This document shows positions 15,908 through 23,222 of a stretch of 37,392 bases of DNA, in pieces. The translations under genes and the position numbers were made by a program. Position 1 is the first letter of the stretch, and each line of letters opens with the position of its first letter. Under the pieces are notes generated by a model. That model worked only from the letters and a program-made list of their open reading frames with translations. It was not told the origin of the DNA and did not search any database. The stretch lies in the NCBI GenBank assembly GCA_910579415.1, contig CAJTUY010000003.1:52924-90315 (forward strand), in the 5' to 3' direction. Source of the DNA: an uncultured Clostridia bacterium (GTDB lineage Bacteria; Bacillota; Clostridia; UBA1381).

Positions 15908-15936
15908 ATTATAGCAGAAGCAACATACATTTTCAA
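15908..15936 (-). promoter_or_regulatory. Promoter of the GNAT gene
   Basis: Minus-strand TTGAAA (15931-15936) and TATAAT (15908-15913) are 17 bases apart. Confidence 0.78.
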
Positions 15937-15969
15937 TATAAATATAATATTTTAAGACGTTTCAGATAT

Positions 15970-16008
15970 AAAAAAGACTGCTATTCTGGTATAGAATTGC
16001 AGTCCTTT
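15970..16008 (-). terminator. Terminator after the Nudix gene
   Basis: On the minus strand GACTGCAATTCT pairs with AGAATAGCAGTC and is followed by TTTTTTAT. Confidence 0.82.
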
Positions 16009-16010
16009 AA

Positions 16011-16502
16011 TCAAATCTGTTTTGAAATAAAATGTATAATTTCACTACTGTCATTCAAAATATGTGGTATCAGCTCCACAGGATATACCGTCAATCCATT
16101 TTTTAAATCTTCTAATGGAACCCAACAAAAATCCAAATCAATTCTTTCATTATTTAAATCATCATATCCGTGAAAAGAACCGTCTGAAGGTATATCATTA
16201 TCATTTAGTAAATGCACTTTATAATACAGACAAATCTGATGACATGGTTTTTGTCCCCAAGGAAAAAACACCTCGCCGACAGCAAATAAACTGTCTATAC
16301 CGATTTTTGCATGAAGTTCTTCTTCAAATTCTCGTTTCAAGGTTTCAGTGGTTGTTTCGAGTCTTGATACATGACCTCCAATAATAGCAAAATCATCGTT
16401 TTTAGGTCTTTGAAGTAATATTTTATTATCTTTTATAAGTAACCCGCCGACTCTGTATGAAAAAATAAAGTCTTCCGCATTAAAAAGAATATCTCTGCCC
16501 AT
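16011..16502 (-). CDS. Nudix hydrolase
   Basis: The 163-residue protein has a complete Nudix box, GGHVSRLETTTETLKREF then EEEL (pattern Gx5Ex7REUxEE), so it should hydrolyse a nucleoside-diphosphate-linked compound with Mg2+. WVPLEDLKNG is the usual downstream strand of ADP-ribose-type family members, but the substrate cannot be told. GGAGGAG lies six bases before ATG 16502; the ATG at 16520 precedes this site and is not used. It has its own promoter and terminator. Confidence 0.9.
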   Translation of the reverse strand: MGRDILFNAEDFIFSYRVGGLLIKDNKILLQRPKNDDFAIIGGHVSRLETTTETLKREFEEELHAKIGIDSLFAVGEVFFPWGQKPCHQICLYYKVHLLNDNDIPSDGSFHGYDDLNNERIDLDFCWVPLEDLKNGLTVYPVELIPHILNDSSEIIHFISKQI

Positions 16503-16528
16503 AATTACTCCTCCTGACATTGTATTAT

Positions 16529-16577
16529 GTTATCTAGCTAACAATATTATTATAACATATACTTAATTGCTTGTCAA
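16529..16577 (-). promoter_or_regulatory. Consensus promoter of the Nudix gene with a dyad
   Basis: Minus-strand TTGACA (16572-16577) and TATAAT (16549-16554) have a 17-base spacer. A near-palindrome GTTAGCTAGATAAC (16529-16542) covers the start region and shares the GATAAC half-site with the dyad at 14792. Confidence 0.8.
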
Positions 16578-16603
16578 TAGTGCAATTGTTTGTTTTTGTC
16601 AAA

Positions 16604-16640
16604 ATAAAAAGGACTATAATCTATGTTAAAATTATAGTCT
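16604..16640 (-). terminator. Terminator after the second GNAT gene
   Basis: Minus-strand AGACTATAAT pairs with ATTATAGTCC, followed by TTTTTATTTT. Confidence 0.82.
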
Positions 16641-16655
16641 TTATCCGAACAAATT

Positions 16656-17168
16656 TTAATTTATTCCAAAAGCTGTATCATATTTTACAATGCCATTGAT
16701 TTTTGCTGCTTTATCATTTAATTTAATTGCCATAAAATTTTTATCGGGAACATCAAACGAAGCCTTAATTCCATAAACACTTGCCGGAACATAGCCTGTT
16801 TTCGGATAGTATTCTGAATTTCCCAATACAATGGAATAATCGTATCCTAACTTTGCAGCAATGCCATGTCCTTTTTTTATTAAAGCCAAGCCTATGCCAT
16901 TTCTCTGATATTCAGGAAGAACCGAAAGCGGCGCAAGGGCAAGTTCAGAAACCCCTCCGACATATACTTTTGTAAAAAGAATATGTCCAACCACTTTTTT
17001 GTTTTCAACAGCTACAAGTGATAGCTCCGGAATAAAGGATTTACTTTTTCTTAGCGCATTTACAAGGTCTTGTTCGTTTCCGTCACTTTTTTCAGCAGTT
17101 TTGAATGCTTTTGTAACAACATTGTAAACAGCATCATAATCATTTCTATTTTCCTGTCTTATTTCCAT
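16656..17168 (-). CDS. GNAT family N-acetyltransferase, YhbS-like
   Basis: The 170-residue protein shows MEIRQENRNDYDAVYNVVTKAF, VAVENKKVVGHILF, the acetyl-CoA loop LSVLPEYQRNGIGLALI (R/QxxGxG/A intact) and LGNSEYYPKTGYVPAS, the arrangement of YhbS-type acetyltransferases. The substrate is unknown. ATG 17168 has GGAG 11 bases upstream; the TTG at 17177 is too close to it. Its promoter lies in repeat module A. Confidence 0.88.
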   Translation of the reverse strand: MEIRQENRNDYDAVYNVVTKAFKTAEKSDGNEQDLVNALRKSKSFIPELSLVAVENKKVVGHILFTKVYVGGVSELALAPLSVLPEYQRNGIGLALIKKGHGIAAKLGYDYSIVLGNSEYYPKTGYVPASVYGIKASFDVPDKNFMAIKLNDKAAKINGIVKYDTAFGIN

Positions 17169-17205
17169 TTTAATCAATACTCCAAATTCTGATTTATTTT
17201 ATCTC

Positions 17206-17314
17206 ATTGTATCATAAAAAATAATCGGAAGCAATAAAAAACGACGGCAACTTCGCATTGAAATTACTGTCGAATTTTGAAAAATAACTATAATATTGAT
17301 ACAATGCATCCCAT
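17206..17314 (-). repeat. Terminator-promoter repeat module A with 30-bp tail
   Basis: Read on the minus strand, the module has a 30-base tail (17285-17314), a hairpin (arms 17264-17272 and 17242-17250), a T tract, then TTGCTT (17229-17234), 17 bases and TACAAT (17206-17211). It ends the DUF3795 gene and starts the YhbS-like GNAT gene. The tail is identical to that of module B. Confidence 0.85.
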
Positions 17315-17331
17315 GCGAAGGGAATGCACAC

Positions 17332-17595
17332 CTATTCAGCCCATTTCCGGCATTGTGCAATTCTTGCGCCATGTGGATTATCTCCATGTTCAGGATCACA
17401 AGAATATTGAGTTAATAATTCGCACGGAATCTGTGGACATTCACCGCAATGCAAATATCCTTTGTTCTGACAGCACACTGCAACAGGACATTCTCCATGA
17501 AACGGATGTCCGTTTGTTTCGATACATCCGTTGCAACCGCATGTCTCCTTATATTCGCATCCAGTGCAGTGAAGTCCACATCTTGAATCAACCAT
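17332..17595 (-). CDS. DUF3795-type cysteine-rich protein
   Basis: The 87-residue protein holds about a dozen cysteines in pairs: MVDSRCGLHCTGCEYKETC, GCNGCIE, GECPVAVCCQ and GYLHCGECPQIPC. This fits DUF3795, a presumed zinc- or iron-sulfur-binding family of unknown function. GGAGG eight bases before ATG 17595 decides this start over ATG 17601. It is flanked by modules A and B, which repeat each other directly, so the gene has the form of a cassette. Confidence 0.85.
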   Translation of the reverse strand: MVDSRCGLHCTGCEYKETCGCNGCIETNGHPFHGECPVAVCCQNKGYLHCGECPQIPCELLTQYSCDPEHGDNPHGARIAQCRKWAE

Positions 17596-17628
17596 ATGCA
17601 TAACCTCCAAGTTAAATATCTAACAAAC

Positions 17629-17741
17629 ATTATACCACGAAAAATAATAGGAAGCAATAAAAAATTACAGCATTTGATAATTTGTATCAAATGCTGTCGA
17701 ATTATGGCAAGTAACTATAATATTGATACAATGCATCCCAT
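17629..17741 (-). repeat. Terminator-promoter repeat module B with 30-bp tail
   Basis: The tail (17712-17741) is followed on the minus strand by a perfect 13-bp hairpin (17685-17697 with 17667-17679), a T tract, TTGCTT (17652-17657), 17 bases and TATAAT (17629-17634). It ends the nucleotidyltransferase gene and drives the DUF3795 gene. Confidence 0.87.
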
Positions 17742-17786
17742 TTTAAAGCGCGAATTTAATTATATAAAATTTCTAATATCTATAAT

Positions 17787-18533
17787 TTAAATATTTGAAA
17801 TGCTTTCAAATATCATTAACATAAATGGACTGATTTTTGTCAAAAATTCCTCATGCGGTATTCCTGTCTCGACAGGATTTAGTAAAACCTTTTCGACTAA
17901 GTCGAACACATCATTAAATCCAGAACAATTTTCTCTCAAATCCATCAATACCTGCTCTTTTTTAAACGAGTTAAATTTGTTAACTGACATAAGCCAGTAC
18001 GCTCCCTCTATTATCACAAAATATCTTGCAAATTTTCTGGCAGTATAGTATGTATTTGTAGGTAATTCTCCTGTGCATGCAGGCTGCTTGCCATCTAAAG
18101 CATCGGAAAAGCATTGTTTGGCAAACTTTAATCTTGACTTTGCTACAATCTTATCCGGATTGATTACTCCAAATTCTTCCGTATTGAAAAGCTCAACAAC
18201 GTCAATACCATTATAAAGCGATGAATTATATTTGAGCATAAAGCGTGTATAAGCGTCTTTTTTTACTTCCTCTGCGGAATGTGCAGACAAATGAACACCG
18301 TTAATAATCGGATATTTATTTTGCAGATTGTGTTCAGTATCGCTTATCCATACGTTATCATCATGGTTTAAATCGTCCTTTATAACAATATAGCAATCCA
18401 TATCCGATATGTTAGGGATTGCGTCACCGTAGTTAAGACTACCATGCAAATATGCGGCCAAAAATCTTTTGTTAAAATATTCTTTAACGCATGCCATCGC
18501 GTTATCAACTAAAGGCTGAAATTCTTTTTGCAT
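17787..18533 (-). CDS. Nucleotidyltransferase-fold protein
   Basis: The 248-residue protein has the polymerase-beta-type motif LHGSLNYGDAIPNISDMDCY, in which GS and the D-x-D (SDMDCYIV) should bind nucleotide and metal. The C-terminal half is helical, as in aminoglycoside adenylyltransferase-like proteins (YTARKFARYFVIIEGAYWL). It could modify an antibiotic or a biomolecule; no substrate can be inferred. AAGGAAGGT precedes the ATG. Its promoter lies in module C next to tRNA-Leu and its terminator is module B. Confidence 0.8.
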   Translation of the reverse strand: MQKEFQPLVDNAMACVKEYFNKRFLAAYLHGSLNYGDAIPNISDMDCYIVIKDDLNHDDNVWISDTEHNLQNKYPIINGVHLSAHSAEEVKKDAYTRFMLKYNSSLYNGIDVVELFNTEEFGVINPDKIVAKSRLKFAKQCFSDALDGKQPACTGELPTNTYYTARKFARYFVIIEGAYWLMSVNKFNSFKKEQVLMDLRENCSGFNDVFDLVEKVLLNPVETGIPHEEFLTKISPFMLMIFESISNI

Positions 18534-18585
18534 TATAATACCTTCCTTATAACAATGAGCGGAGTTTTGTGTAGTATTTTAATTC

Positions 18586-18664
18586 ATTATACCACAAAAA
18601 ATAAGTCAAAGCAATAAAAAACGACAGCAATCTATAAATTTGTATCAGGATTGCTGTCGAATTT
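18586..18664 (-). repeat. Terminator-promoter repeat module C, after tRNA-Leu
   Basis: Directly after the tRNA-Leu CCA comes a hairpin (18649-18659 with 18622-18632, GATTGCTGTCG-type arms), a T tract, TTGCTT (18609-18614), 17 bases and TATAAT (18586-18591). It matches modules A and B in the arms, the loop sequence (TGATACAAATT) and the promoter, but lacks the 30-base tail. Confidence 0.87.
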
Positions 18665-18751
18665 TGGTGCCGATGGTGGGGGTCGAACCCACACGATGTT
18701 GCCATCACGGGATTTTGAGTCCCGCGCGTCTGCCAATTCCACCACATCGGC
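18665..18751 (-). tRNA. tRNA-Leu (anticodon CAA)
   Basis: The 87-base class II tRNA includes CCA. The acceptor stem GCCGATG pairs with CATCGGC, the anticodon stem is CGGGA/TCCCG, and the loop CTCAAAA gives anticodon CAA. A long variable arm (TGATGGCAACATCG) fits leucine. Confidence 0.95.
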
Positions 18752-18800
18752 GCATATTGCTAAATTATGATACCACACTTACGATTAAAAGTCAAGCAAA

Positions 18801-18840
18801 AAAGTAAAAAAGTACGGGAAAACAGCAAATTCCCGCACTG
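18801..18840 (-). terminator. Terminator of the argD-argF-GNAT operon
   Basis: Minus-strand GTGCGGGAA pairs with TTCCCGTAC and is followed by TTTTTTACTTTTTT. Confidence 0.87.
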
Positions 18841-18844
18841 ATTA

Positions 18845-19342
18845 TCAGCAATCCTTTTCCATATATTCCTTAACAAGCAGCGCGCGTACGTAACCGCGTG
18901 ATTTATCGGTTGAATCTATGTAAAAACCGCGTCCGTAGTAAAAACGTATAAGCGAGGTTATTTTCGCGCCTGTATGCAGACGTATTTCCTTTACGCCTTT
19001 TTTTATCATTATTCTATCTACCAGATTCATAATAGATTTGCCTATACCGTTATTTTGACTTGTGACTTTAACGGCAAAGCGTGATAAATACGCAGTATTG
19101 TCGGGGAATATCTCAACGCGCACACTGCCGACGGGTTCACCGTCTGACAGCGCCAGCAGAACCACCTTAGTATTTATATCATTTTTAACATCACTGTAAC
19201 TTTCTTCAAGCGCGGCGAGATGTTCCGTTCCCGATAACTCGCGGTATTTTACAAATGCTTCGCGCGTTATATTCATTATTGCGGGAATATCATCATAATT
19301 TGCCAATCTTACCTGAAACAGTGACTCAAAATCATTGTTCAT
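18845..19342 (-). CDS. GNAT acetyltransferase in the arginine operon
   Basis: The 165-residue protein has FQVRLANYDDIPAIMNITREAF, LALSDGEPVGSVRVEIF, the acetyl-CoA region FAVKVTSQNNGIGKSIM (NxGIG) and RFYYGRGFYIDST. It is the last gene of the argD-argF operon, 22 bases after argF, so a role in acetylated arginine intermediates is conceivable. However, it lacks the features of a typical ArgA that I could recognise, so the link is only positional. AAGGATG precedes the ATG. Confidence 0.82.
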   Translation of the reverse strand: MNNDFESLFQVRLANYDDIPAIMNITREAFVKYRELSGTEHLAALEESYSDVKNDINTKVVLLALSDGEPVGSVRVEIFPDNTAYLSRFAVKVTSQNNGIGKSIMNLVDRIMIKKGVKEIRLHTGAKITSLIRFYYGRGFYIDSTDKSRGYVRALLVKEYMEKDC

Positions 19343-19364
19343 GGTTTCACATCCTTATTTAATC

Positions 19365-20282
19365 TTAACCCATCAGCGTTGCCATAACTGCCTTTTGCGC
19401 ATGCAGGCGGTTTTCAGCTTCATCAAATATTACGCTCTGCGGTCCGTCGATTACATCCTCAGTAACTTCAAAACCGCGATATGCAGGCAGACAGTGCATA
19501 AACACAGCATCATTTTTTGCTTTAGAGAATAATTCCTTATTTACTTGATACGGCATAAATATTTTCTGACGTTCAGCTTTTTCTGCTTCCTGTCCCATTG
19601 ATACCCAAGTATCGGTATATACAATGTCAGCATTCATGATAGCTTCGGCAGGGTTATCAGTCAGAACAAGCGTACTTCCGCTCATTTTGAAATCATTTTT
19701 TGCATTTGCAATAACCTCAGCATCACATTCATAACCTTTTGGAGCAGCAATAGCGCAGTCCATACCAACTTTTGCGCAGCCGTACATAAGAGAATGAGCC
19801 ATATTGTTGCCGTCACCGATATATGCCAACTTAAGTCCCTCGAGTTTGCCCTTATGCTCATATGCTGTCATTAAATCGGCAAGCACCTGACACGGGTGAA
19901 GGAGGTCTGTAAGCGCGTTAATAACGGGAATATCCGCCTCTTCGGCAAGCTCTAAAACATCTGAATGAGCATATGTTCTAATCATAATTCCGTCAAGATA
20001 GCGTTCCAGTACCTTTGCGGTATCATGAATAGTTTCACCGCGTCCGAGCTGAATGTCATTTGACGACAGAAACAGCGGATAACCGCCGAGCTGAGTCATT
20101 CCCACCTCAAATGAAACACGCGTTCTTGTAGATGATTTTGTAAAAATCATGCCAAGTGTTTTACCCTTTAAAACAGGGTGGGGTATACCGTGTTTTAATT
20201 CATTTTTTAATTTTAAACCAAGTTCCAAGAGTTCTTTGATTTCCTCTGAACTTAAATCGTGTAAACTGATTAAATCCTTCAT
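19365..20282 (-). CDS. argF: Ornithine carbamoyltransferase
   Basis: ArgF makes citrulline from ornithine and carbamoyl phosphate. The 305-residue protein carries the carbamoyl-phosphate loop STRTRVSFE, DLLHPCQVLADL, and the ornithine-binding HCLPAYRG motif that separates it from aspartate carbamoyltransferase. ATG 20282 is chosen because AGGGAGG lies eight bases upstream and only two bases from the other ATG at 20288. It follows argD by two bases. Confidence 0.95.
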   Translation of the reverse strand: MKDLISLHDLSSEEIKELLELGLKLKNELKHGIPHPVLKGKTLGMIFTKSSTRTRVSFEVGMTQLGGYPLFLSSNDIQLGRGETIHDTAKVLERYLDGIMIRTYAHSDVLELAEEADIPVINALTDLLHPCQVLADLMTAYEHKGKLEGLKLAYIGDGNNMAHSLMYGCAKVGMDCAIAAPKGYECDAEVIANAKNDFKMSGSTLVLTDNPAEAIMNADIVYTDTWVSMGQEAEKAERQKIFMPYQVNKELFSKAKNDAVFMHCLPAYRGFEVTEDVIDGPQSVIFDEAENRLHAQKAVMATLMG

Positions 20283-20284
20283 TT

Positions 20285-21478
20285 TCATATCCTCCCTAAA
20301 ATATCATCCAAATTTGTTACAAATAAATCAATATCATTTTCCGTAATAATTAACGGCGGCGCAATTCTTATAGTATTTCCGCCGCAAAGACTTGTCAGAA
20401 TACCATTGTCAAATAATTTATTAAACACGTCTTTTGCAATTTTCGTTTTCAGCTCAATGCCTATAAGAAGACCTGCCGAACGTATTTCACAGATTTTATC
20501 GCCGTACTTTTTCTGTAAGTCTGTAAGCTTATCCTTAAAAATATCGCCCATTTTACCGGCATGTTCTACCAGACCTTCATTTTCAAATATATCAAATACA
20601 GCAAGACCGGCCGCAGTTGAAAATGGATTTCCGCCGAAGGTCGTTCCATGATCACCCGGCGTAAATGCGGACGCAATCTTATCCGAAGCGCAGACTGCGC
20701 CTATGGGTATGCCGCCGCCCAAAGCTTTTGCGGCGGTAAATATATCAGGATTTATGCCGTAAAGCTGATGAGCAAACAGCTTTCCTGTTCTGCCCATTCC
20801 TGTCTGAACCTCATCAAAAATCAATAATATATCCTTTTCATCACAAAGCTGTCTGAGCTTCCGCACATATTCCAAATCCATCGGATGAACTCCGCTTTCA
20901 CCCTGTATAAGTTCAATCATAATCGCCGCTGTTTTATCGGTAACAGCGTTTTCCACAGCCTGATAATTATTAGGCTCTACCTGTATAAAACCGGGTGTAA
21001 GCGGTCTGTACGGTTTCTGATATTTTTCCTGTCCCGTTGCTGCAACAGTAGCAAGCGTTCTGCCGTGAAAGGACTTATCCAAAGTTATAATCTCATATTT
21101 ATCAATGCCTTTTTTATAAAAGTAAATTTTAGCAAGCTTAAACGCTCCTTCATTGGCTTCCGCGCCGCTGTTACAGAAAAACACCTTATCTGCAAAAGTA
21201 TTTTCCGCAATTTTCTGAGCCAGTTTTGCCTGATTTTCTATGTAATAAAGACTTGAGGTATGAAGAACTTTATCAAGTTGATTTTTCAGAGCGGCAATGA
21301 ACTTGGGGTGATTGTGTCCGAGCGCATTTACCGCAATGCCGCCGAGAAAATCATAATATTCTTTGCCGTTATCAGAAAAAAGCTTTATTCCTTCTCCTCT
21401 TACAAAACAGACAGGAAGTCTGTCGCCGAAGGTATTCATATAATATTTTTTATCTAAGTTAATAATTTCGTCAAGCAT
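20285..21478 (-). CDS. argD: Acetylornithine aminotransferase
   Basis: ArgD is a PLP-dependent class III aminotransferase that makes N-acetylornithine. The 397-residue protein has FCNSGAEANEGAFKLAK, SFHGRTLATVAATG, LIFDEVQTGMGRTG, and the PLP lysine in TAAKALGGGIPIGA. The start is weakly supported (AAAGGA, 11 bases upstream). It leads the argD-argF-GNAT operon, and its promoter region contains three ARG-box-like sites, so it is probably repressed by ArgR when arginine is plentiful. Confidence 0.94.
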   Translation of the reverse strand: MLDEIINLDKKYYMNTFGDRLPVCFVRGEGIKLFSDNGKEYYDFLGGIAVNALGHNHPKFIAALKNQLDKVLHTSSLYYIENQAKLAQKIAENTFADKVFFCNSGAEANEGAFKLAKIYFYKKGIDKYEIITLDKSFHGRTLATVAATGQEKYQKPYRPLTPGFIQVEPNNYQAVENAVTDKTAAIMIELIQGESGVHPMDLEYVRKLRQLCDEKDILLIFDEVQTGMGRTGKLFAHQLYGINPDIFTAAKALGGGIPIGAVCASDKIASAFTPGDHGTTFGGNPFSTAAGLAVFDIFENEGLVEHAGKMGDIFKDKLTDLQKKYGDKICEIRSAGLLIGIELKTKIAKDVFNKLFDNGILTSLCGGNTIRIAPPLIITENDIDLFVTNLDDILGRI

Positions 21479-21531
21479 TTTTAAATATTTCCTTTCCGTA
21501 ATAAATGCCCGAAGGCTGAAACATGTATTAG

Positions 21532-21560
21532 ATTATACTACTATCTGAATAAAAATGCAA
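21532..21560 (-). promoter_or_regulatory. argD promoter
   Basis: Minus-strand TTGCAT (21555-21560) and TATAAT (21532-21537) have a 17-base spacer. Confidence 0.8.
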
Positions 21561-21561
21561 G
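21544..21561. promoter_or_regulatory. ARG-box-like operator over the argD -35
   Basis: TCTGAATAAAAATGCAAG matches the Bacillus ARG-box consensus (core TGAATAAAAATKCA) at nearly every position and overlaps the argD -35 element. Two further boxes lie in the palindrome at 21594-21638. Confidence 0.65.
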
Positions 21562-21593
21562 TATTTTTAGAAAAAAACTTCAAATAAAAGAAA

Positions 21594-21638
21594 ATATATG
21601 CATAATTATTCATTATAAGTGAATAATTATGCATATAT
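21594..21638. terminator. trxA terminator that also contains two ARG-box-like sites
   Basis: Arms of 19 bases (21594-21612 and 21620-21638) are perfectly complementary around TTATAAG. On the minus strand a T-rich stretch follows, so it can end the hflX-trxA transcript. Each arm contains TGAATAATTATGCA, a close ARG-box match, upstream of the argD promoter. Confidence 0.65.
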
Positions 21639-21648
21639 TCATTGTTTG

Positions 21649-21966
21649 TTACAGAAGCTCGTCTATTGCGTCACAGTAATCATCAAACGAATGAGCGCCT
21701 ACAAGTTTTTTTACAGGCTTGCCGTCTTCAAACAAAATTACTGTTGGTATTGAAACAATAGCATTTTGCGCGGCAATAGAACCCTCATCGTCAACATTAA
21801 GCTTGCATACCTTAACTTTTCCGTTGTATTCATCGGCAAGCTGAGAGATAATCGGTGAAACCATTTTACATGGTCCGCACCATGATGCCCAGAAGTCAAC
21901 AAGTACAGGCTTGTCAGACTTTAAAACCTCACTGTCATAGTTTTCTGCTGTTAATGTGATTTCCAT
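21649..21966 (-). CDS. trxA: Thioredoxin
   Basis: The 105-residue protein is a standard thioredoxin with the active site WCGPCK in FWASWCGPCKMVSP and the cis-proline region VSIPTVILFEDGK. It reduces protein disulfides in the cytoplasm. AAGGAGG precedes the ATG. It is the last gene of the hflX-yigZ-exported protein-trxA series, 23 bases after its neighbour. Confidence 0.96.
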   Translation of the reverse strand: MEITLTAENYDSEVLKSDKPVLVDFWASWCGPCKMVSPIISQLADEYNGKVKVCKLNVDDEGSIAAQNAIVSIPTVILFEDGKPVKKLVGAHSFDDYCDAIDELL

Positions 21967-21989
21967 TTGTTTTTCCTCCTTAAGTTTAA

Positions 21990-22580
21990 TTAAAAGGTAG
22001 ACCCTTTAACATTTAAAATACCTGAATTATACACCGTCTGACCCTCAAAGGCAGTACCGTTGTATGTATATTTTTCCACAGTAATTCCCGTACCTGTTGA
22101 TATTACGGCGGTTATTGAGGCATGACCGTTTTCGTCTTCGCCTGCTGTAAAATCAACTTTGCCGAGCTGAATATATTTATTTATAAGCGCATAGTAGCCG
22201 CCTTTGCTTTCTGCTTCAAGCAGCCATGTATTGCCGTCATCCCACATAAATTCACCGTTTTCGTCTTTATGAGCTGATGTATACAGCTTAATTTTTGCGT
22301 TGTCGCCGTCAGAGAGTGTAATATCAGCATGAGCAACTTCTGTCCAGCCGTTTTGTACGGCTGTTTCGGAATTTTTTTCGGTTATATTCTTTTCCGGCTT
22401 AAGCGCTTCGCCCGAAGCGGGTTTTGGTGAAGAAGCGTTTTCCTGCGGCTTATCAAAGGTTTTATGCGGCAGTGCGGAAATAATATTATTTTCGCGTACA
22501 CGCTGTCCCAGCGTATATCCTCCTGCGAAGATTGCAATTGCCAGTACAGCCGCGCCTATACCTTTCCATACTTTTTTCAT
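21990..22580 (-). CDS. Membrane-anchored hypothetical protein
   Basis: The 196-residue protein has an N-terminal membrane anchor (GIGAAVLAIAIFAGGYTLG, residues about 7-25), then a low-complexity linker rich in K, P, E and S (about 40-75), and a soluble domain with repeated strands (WTEVAHADITLSDGDNAKIKLY, WLLEAESKGGYYALINKY). The soluble part should lie outside. I recognise no family. Its start overlaps the yigZ stop by four bases (ATGA-type), which implies co-translation. Confidence 0.78.
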   Translation of the reverse strand: MKKVWKGIGAAVLAIAIFAGGYTLGQRVRENNIISALPHKTFDKPQENASSPKPASGEALKPEKNITEKNSETAVQNGWTEVAHADITLSDGDNAKIKLYTSAHKDENGEFMWDDGNTWLLEAESKGGYYALINKYIQLGKVDFTAGEDENGHASITAVISTGTGITVEKYTYNGTAFEGQTVYNSGILNVKGSTF

Positions 22581-23221
22581 TTATCCTCTACCTCCGTATC
22601 AACATATTTTTTACCTGTTTTTTCACAAAAAGCTTTCGCGTTCGTCATATCTGTAATATCGGATATAATTTTATCGGTCATGTCTATGGGACATGAAATT
22701 ATAAATGTAACATCGTCCTCGTAAACCGTATCCTCCAGCAGATAACCTTTAGACATAATCTCATGCTGCATTTTACCCAAAAGAGAATAATCTACTTTTA
22801 CAGATACAACATCGCAAAGCTGTCTGACGACAATTTCCGATGCCAGAAGTCCTGATTTTGCCGATGCGCCGTATGTATGTACAAGTCCGCCCGTACCCAG
22901 AAGCGTGCCTCCGAAGTAACGCGTAACAACTACGCATACGTCAACTATACCGGGTTTCCTCAGCGTGTCCAGTACAGGCATGCCTGCGGTTCCGGAAGGT
23001 TCGCCGTCATCGCTGTAACGGAATATATTATTCTCATCAATCACATAAGCATATACATTATGTGTTGCATCGGGATATTTTGAACGTATTTCATTAAGAA
23101 AGGCAAGCGCTTCCTCCTCGTTTGAAACAGGACATACATTTGCAATAAACCGTGATTTTTTTTCAATAAGTGTTGTCTGCGACCGTTTTTTTACGGTTTT
23201 ATATTTGTCTTTATTTGACAT
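22577..23221 (-). CDS. yigZ: YigZ/IMPACT family protein
   Basis: The 214-residue protein belongs to the UPF0029/IMPACT family, linked in eukaryotes to control of translation under starvation and not settled in bacteria. Marks are KKSRFIANVCPV, the ATHNVYAYVIDENN... RYSDDGEPSGTAGMP signature and VVVTRYFGGTLLGTGGLV. A C-terminal DUF1949-like domain follows from about residue 135. It starts one base after the hflX stop, so the two are translationally linked. Confidence 0.93.
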   Translation of the reverse strand: MSNKDKYKTVKKRSQTTLIEKKSRFIANVCPVSNEEEALAFLNEIRSKYPDATHNVYAYVIDENNIFRYSDDGEPSGTAGMPVLDTLRKPGIVDVCVVVTRYFGGTLLGTGGLVHTYGASAKSGLLASEIVVRQLCDVVSVKVDYSLLGKMQHEIMSKGYLLEDTVYEDDVTFIISCPIDMTDKIISDITDMTNAKAFCEKTGKKYVDTEVEDK

Positions 23222-23222
23222 C

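Noticed and set aside
18547..18747. Minus-strand open frame across tRNA-Leu and module C
   Set aside because: It reads through the tRNA and the promoter of the next gene, with no ribosome binding site.
18845..19342. N-acetylglutamate synthase (ArgA) call for the GNAT gene after argF
   Set aside because: The operon position fits, but only generic GNAT motifs are visible, so a specific function is not justified.
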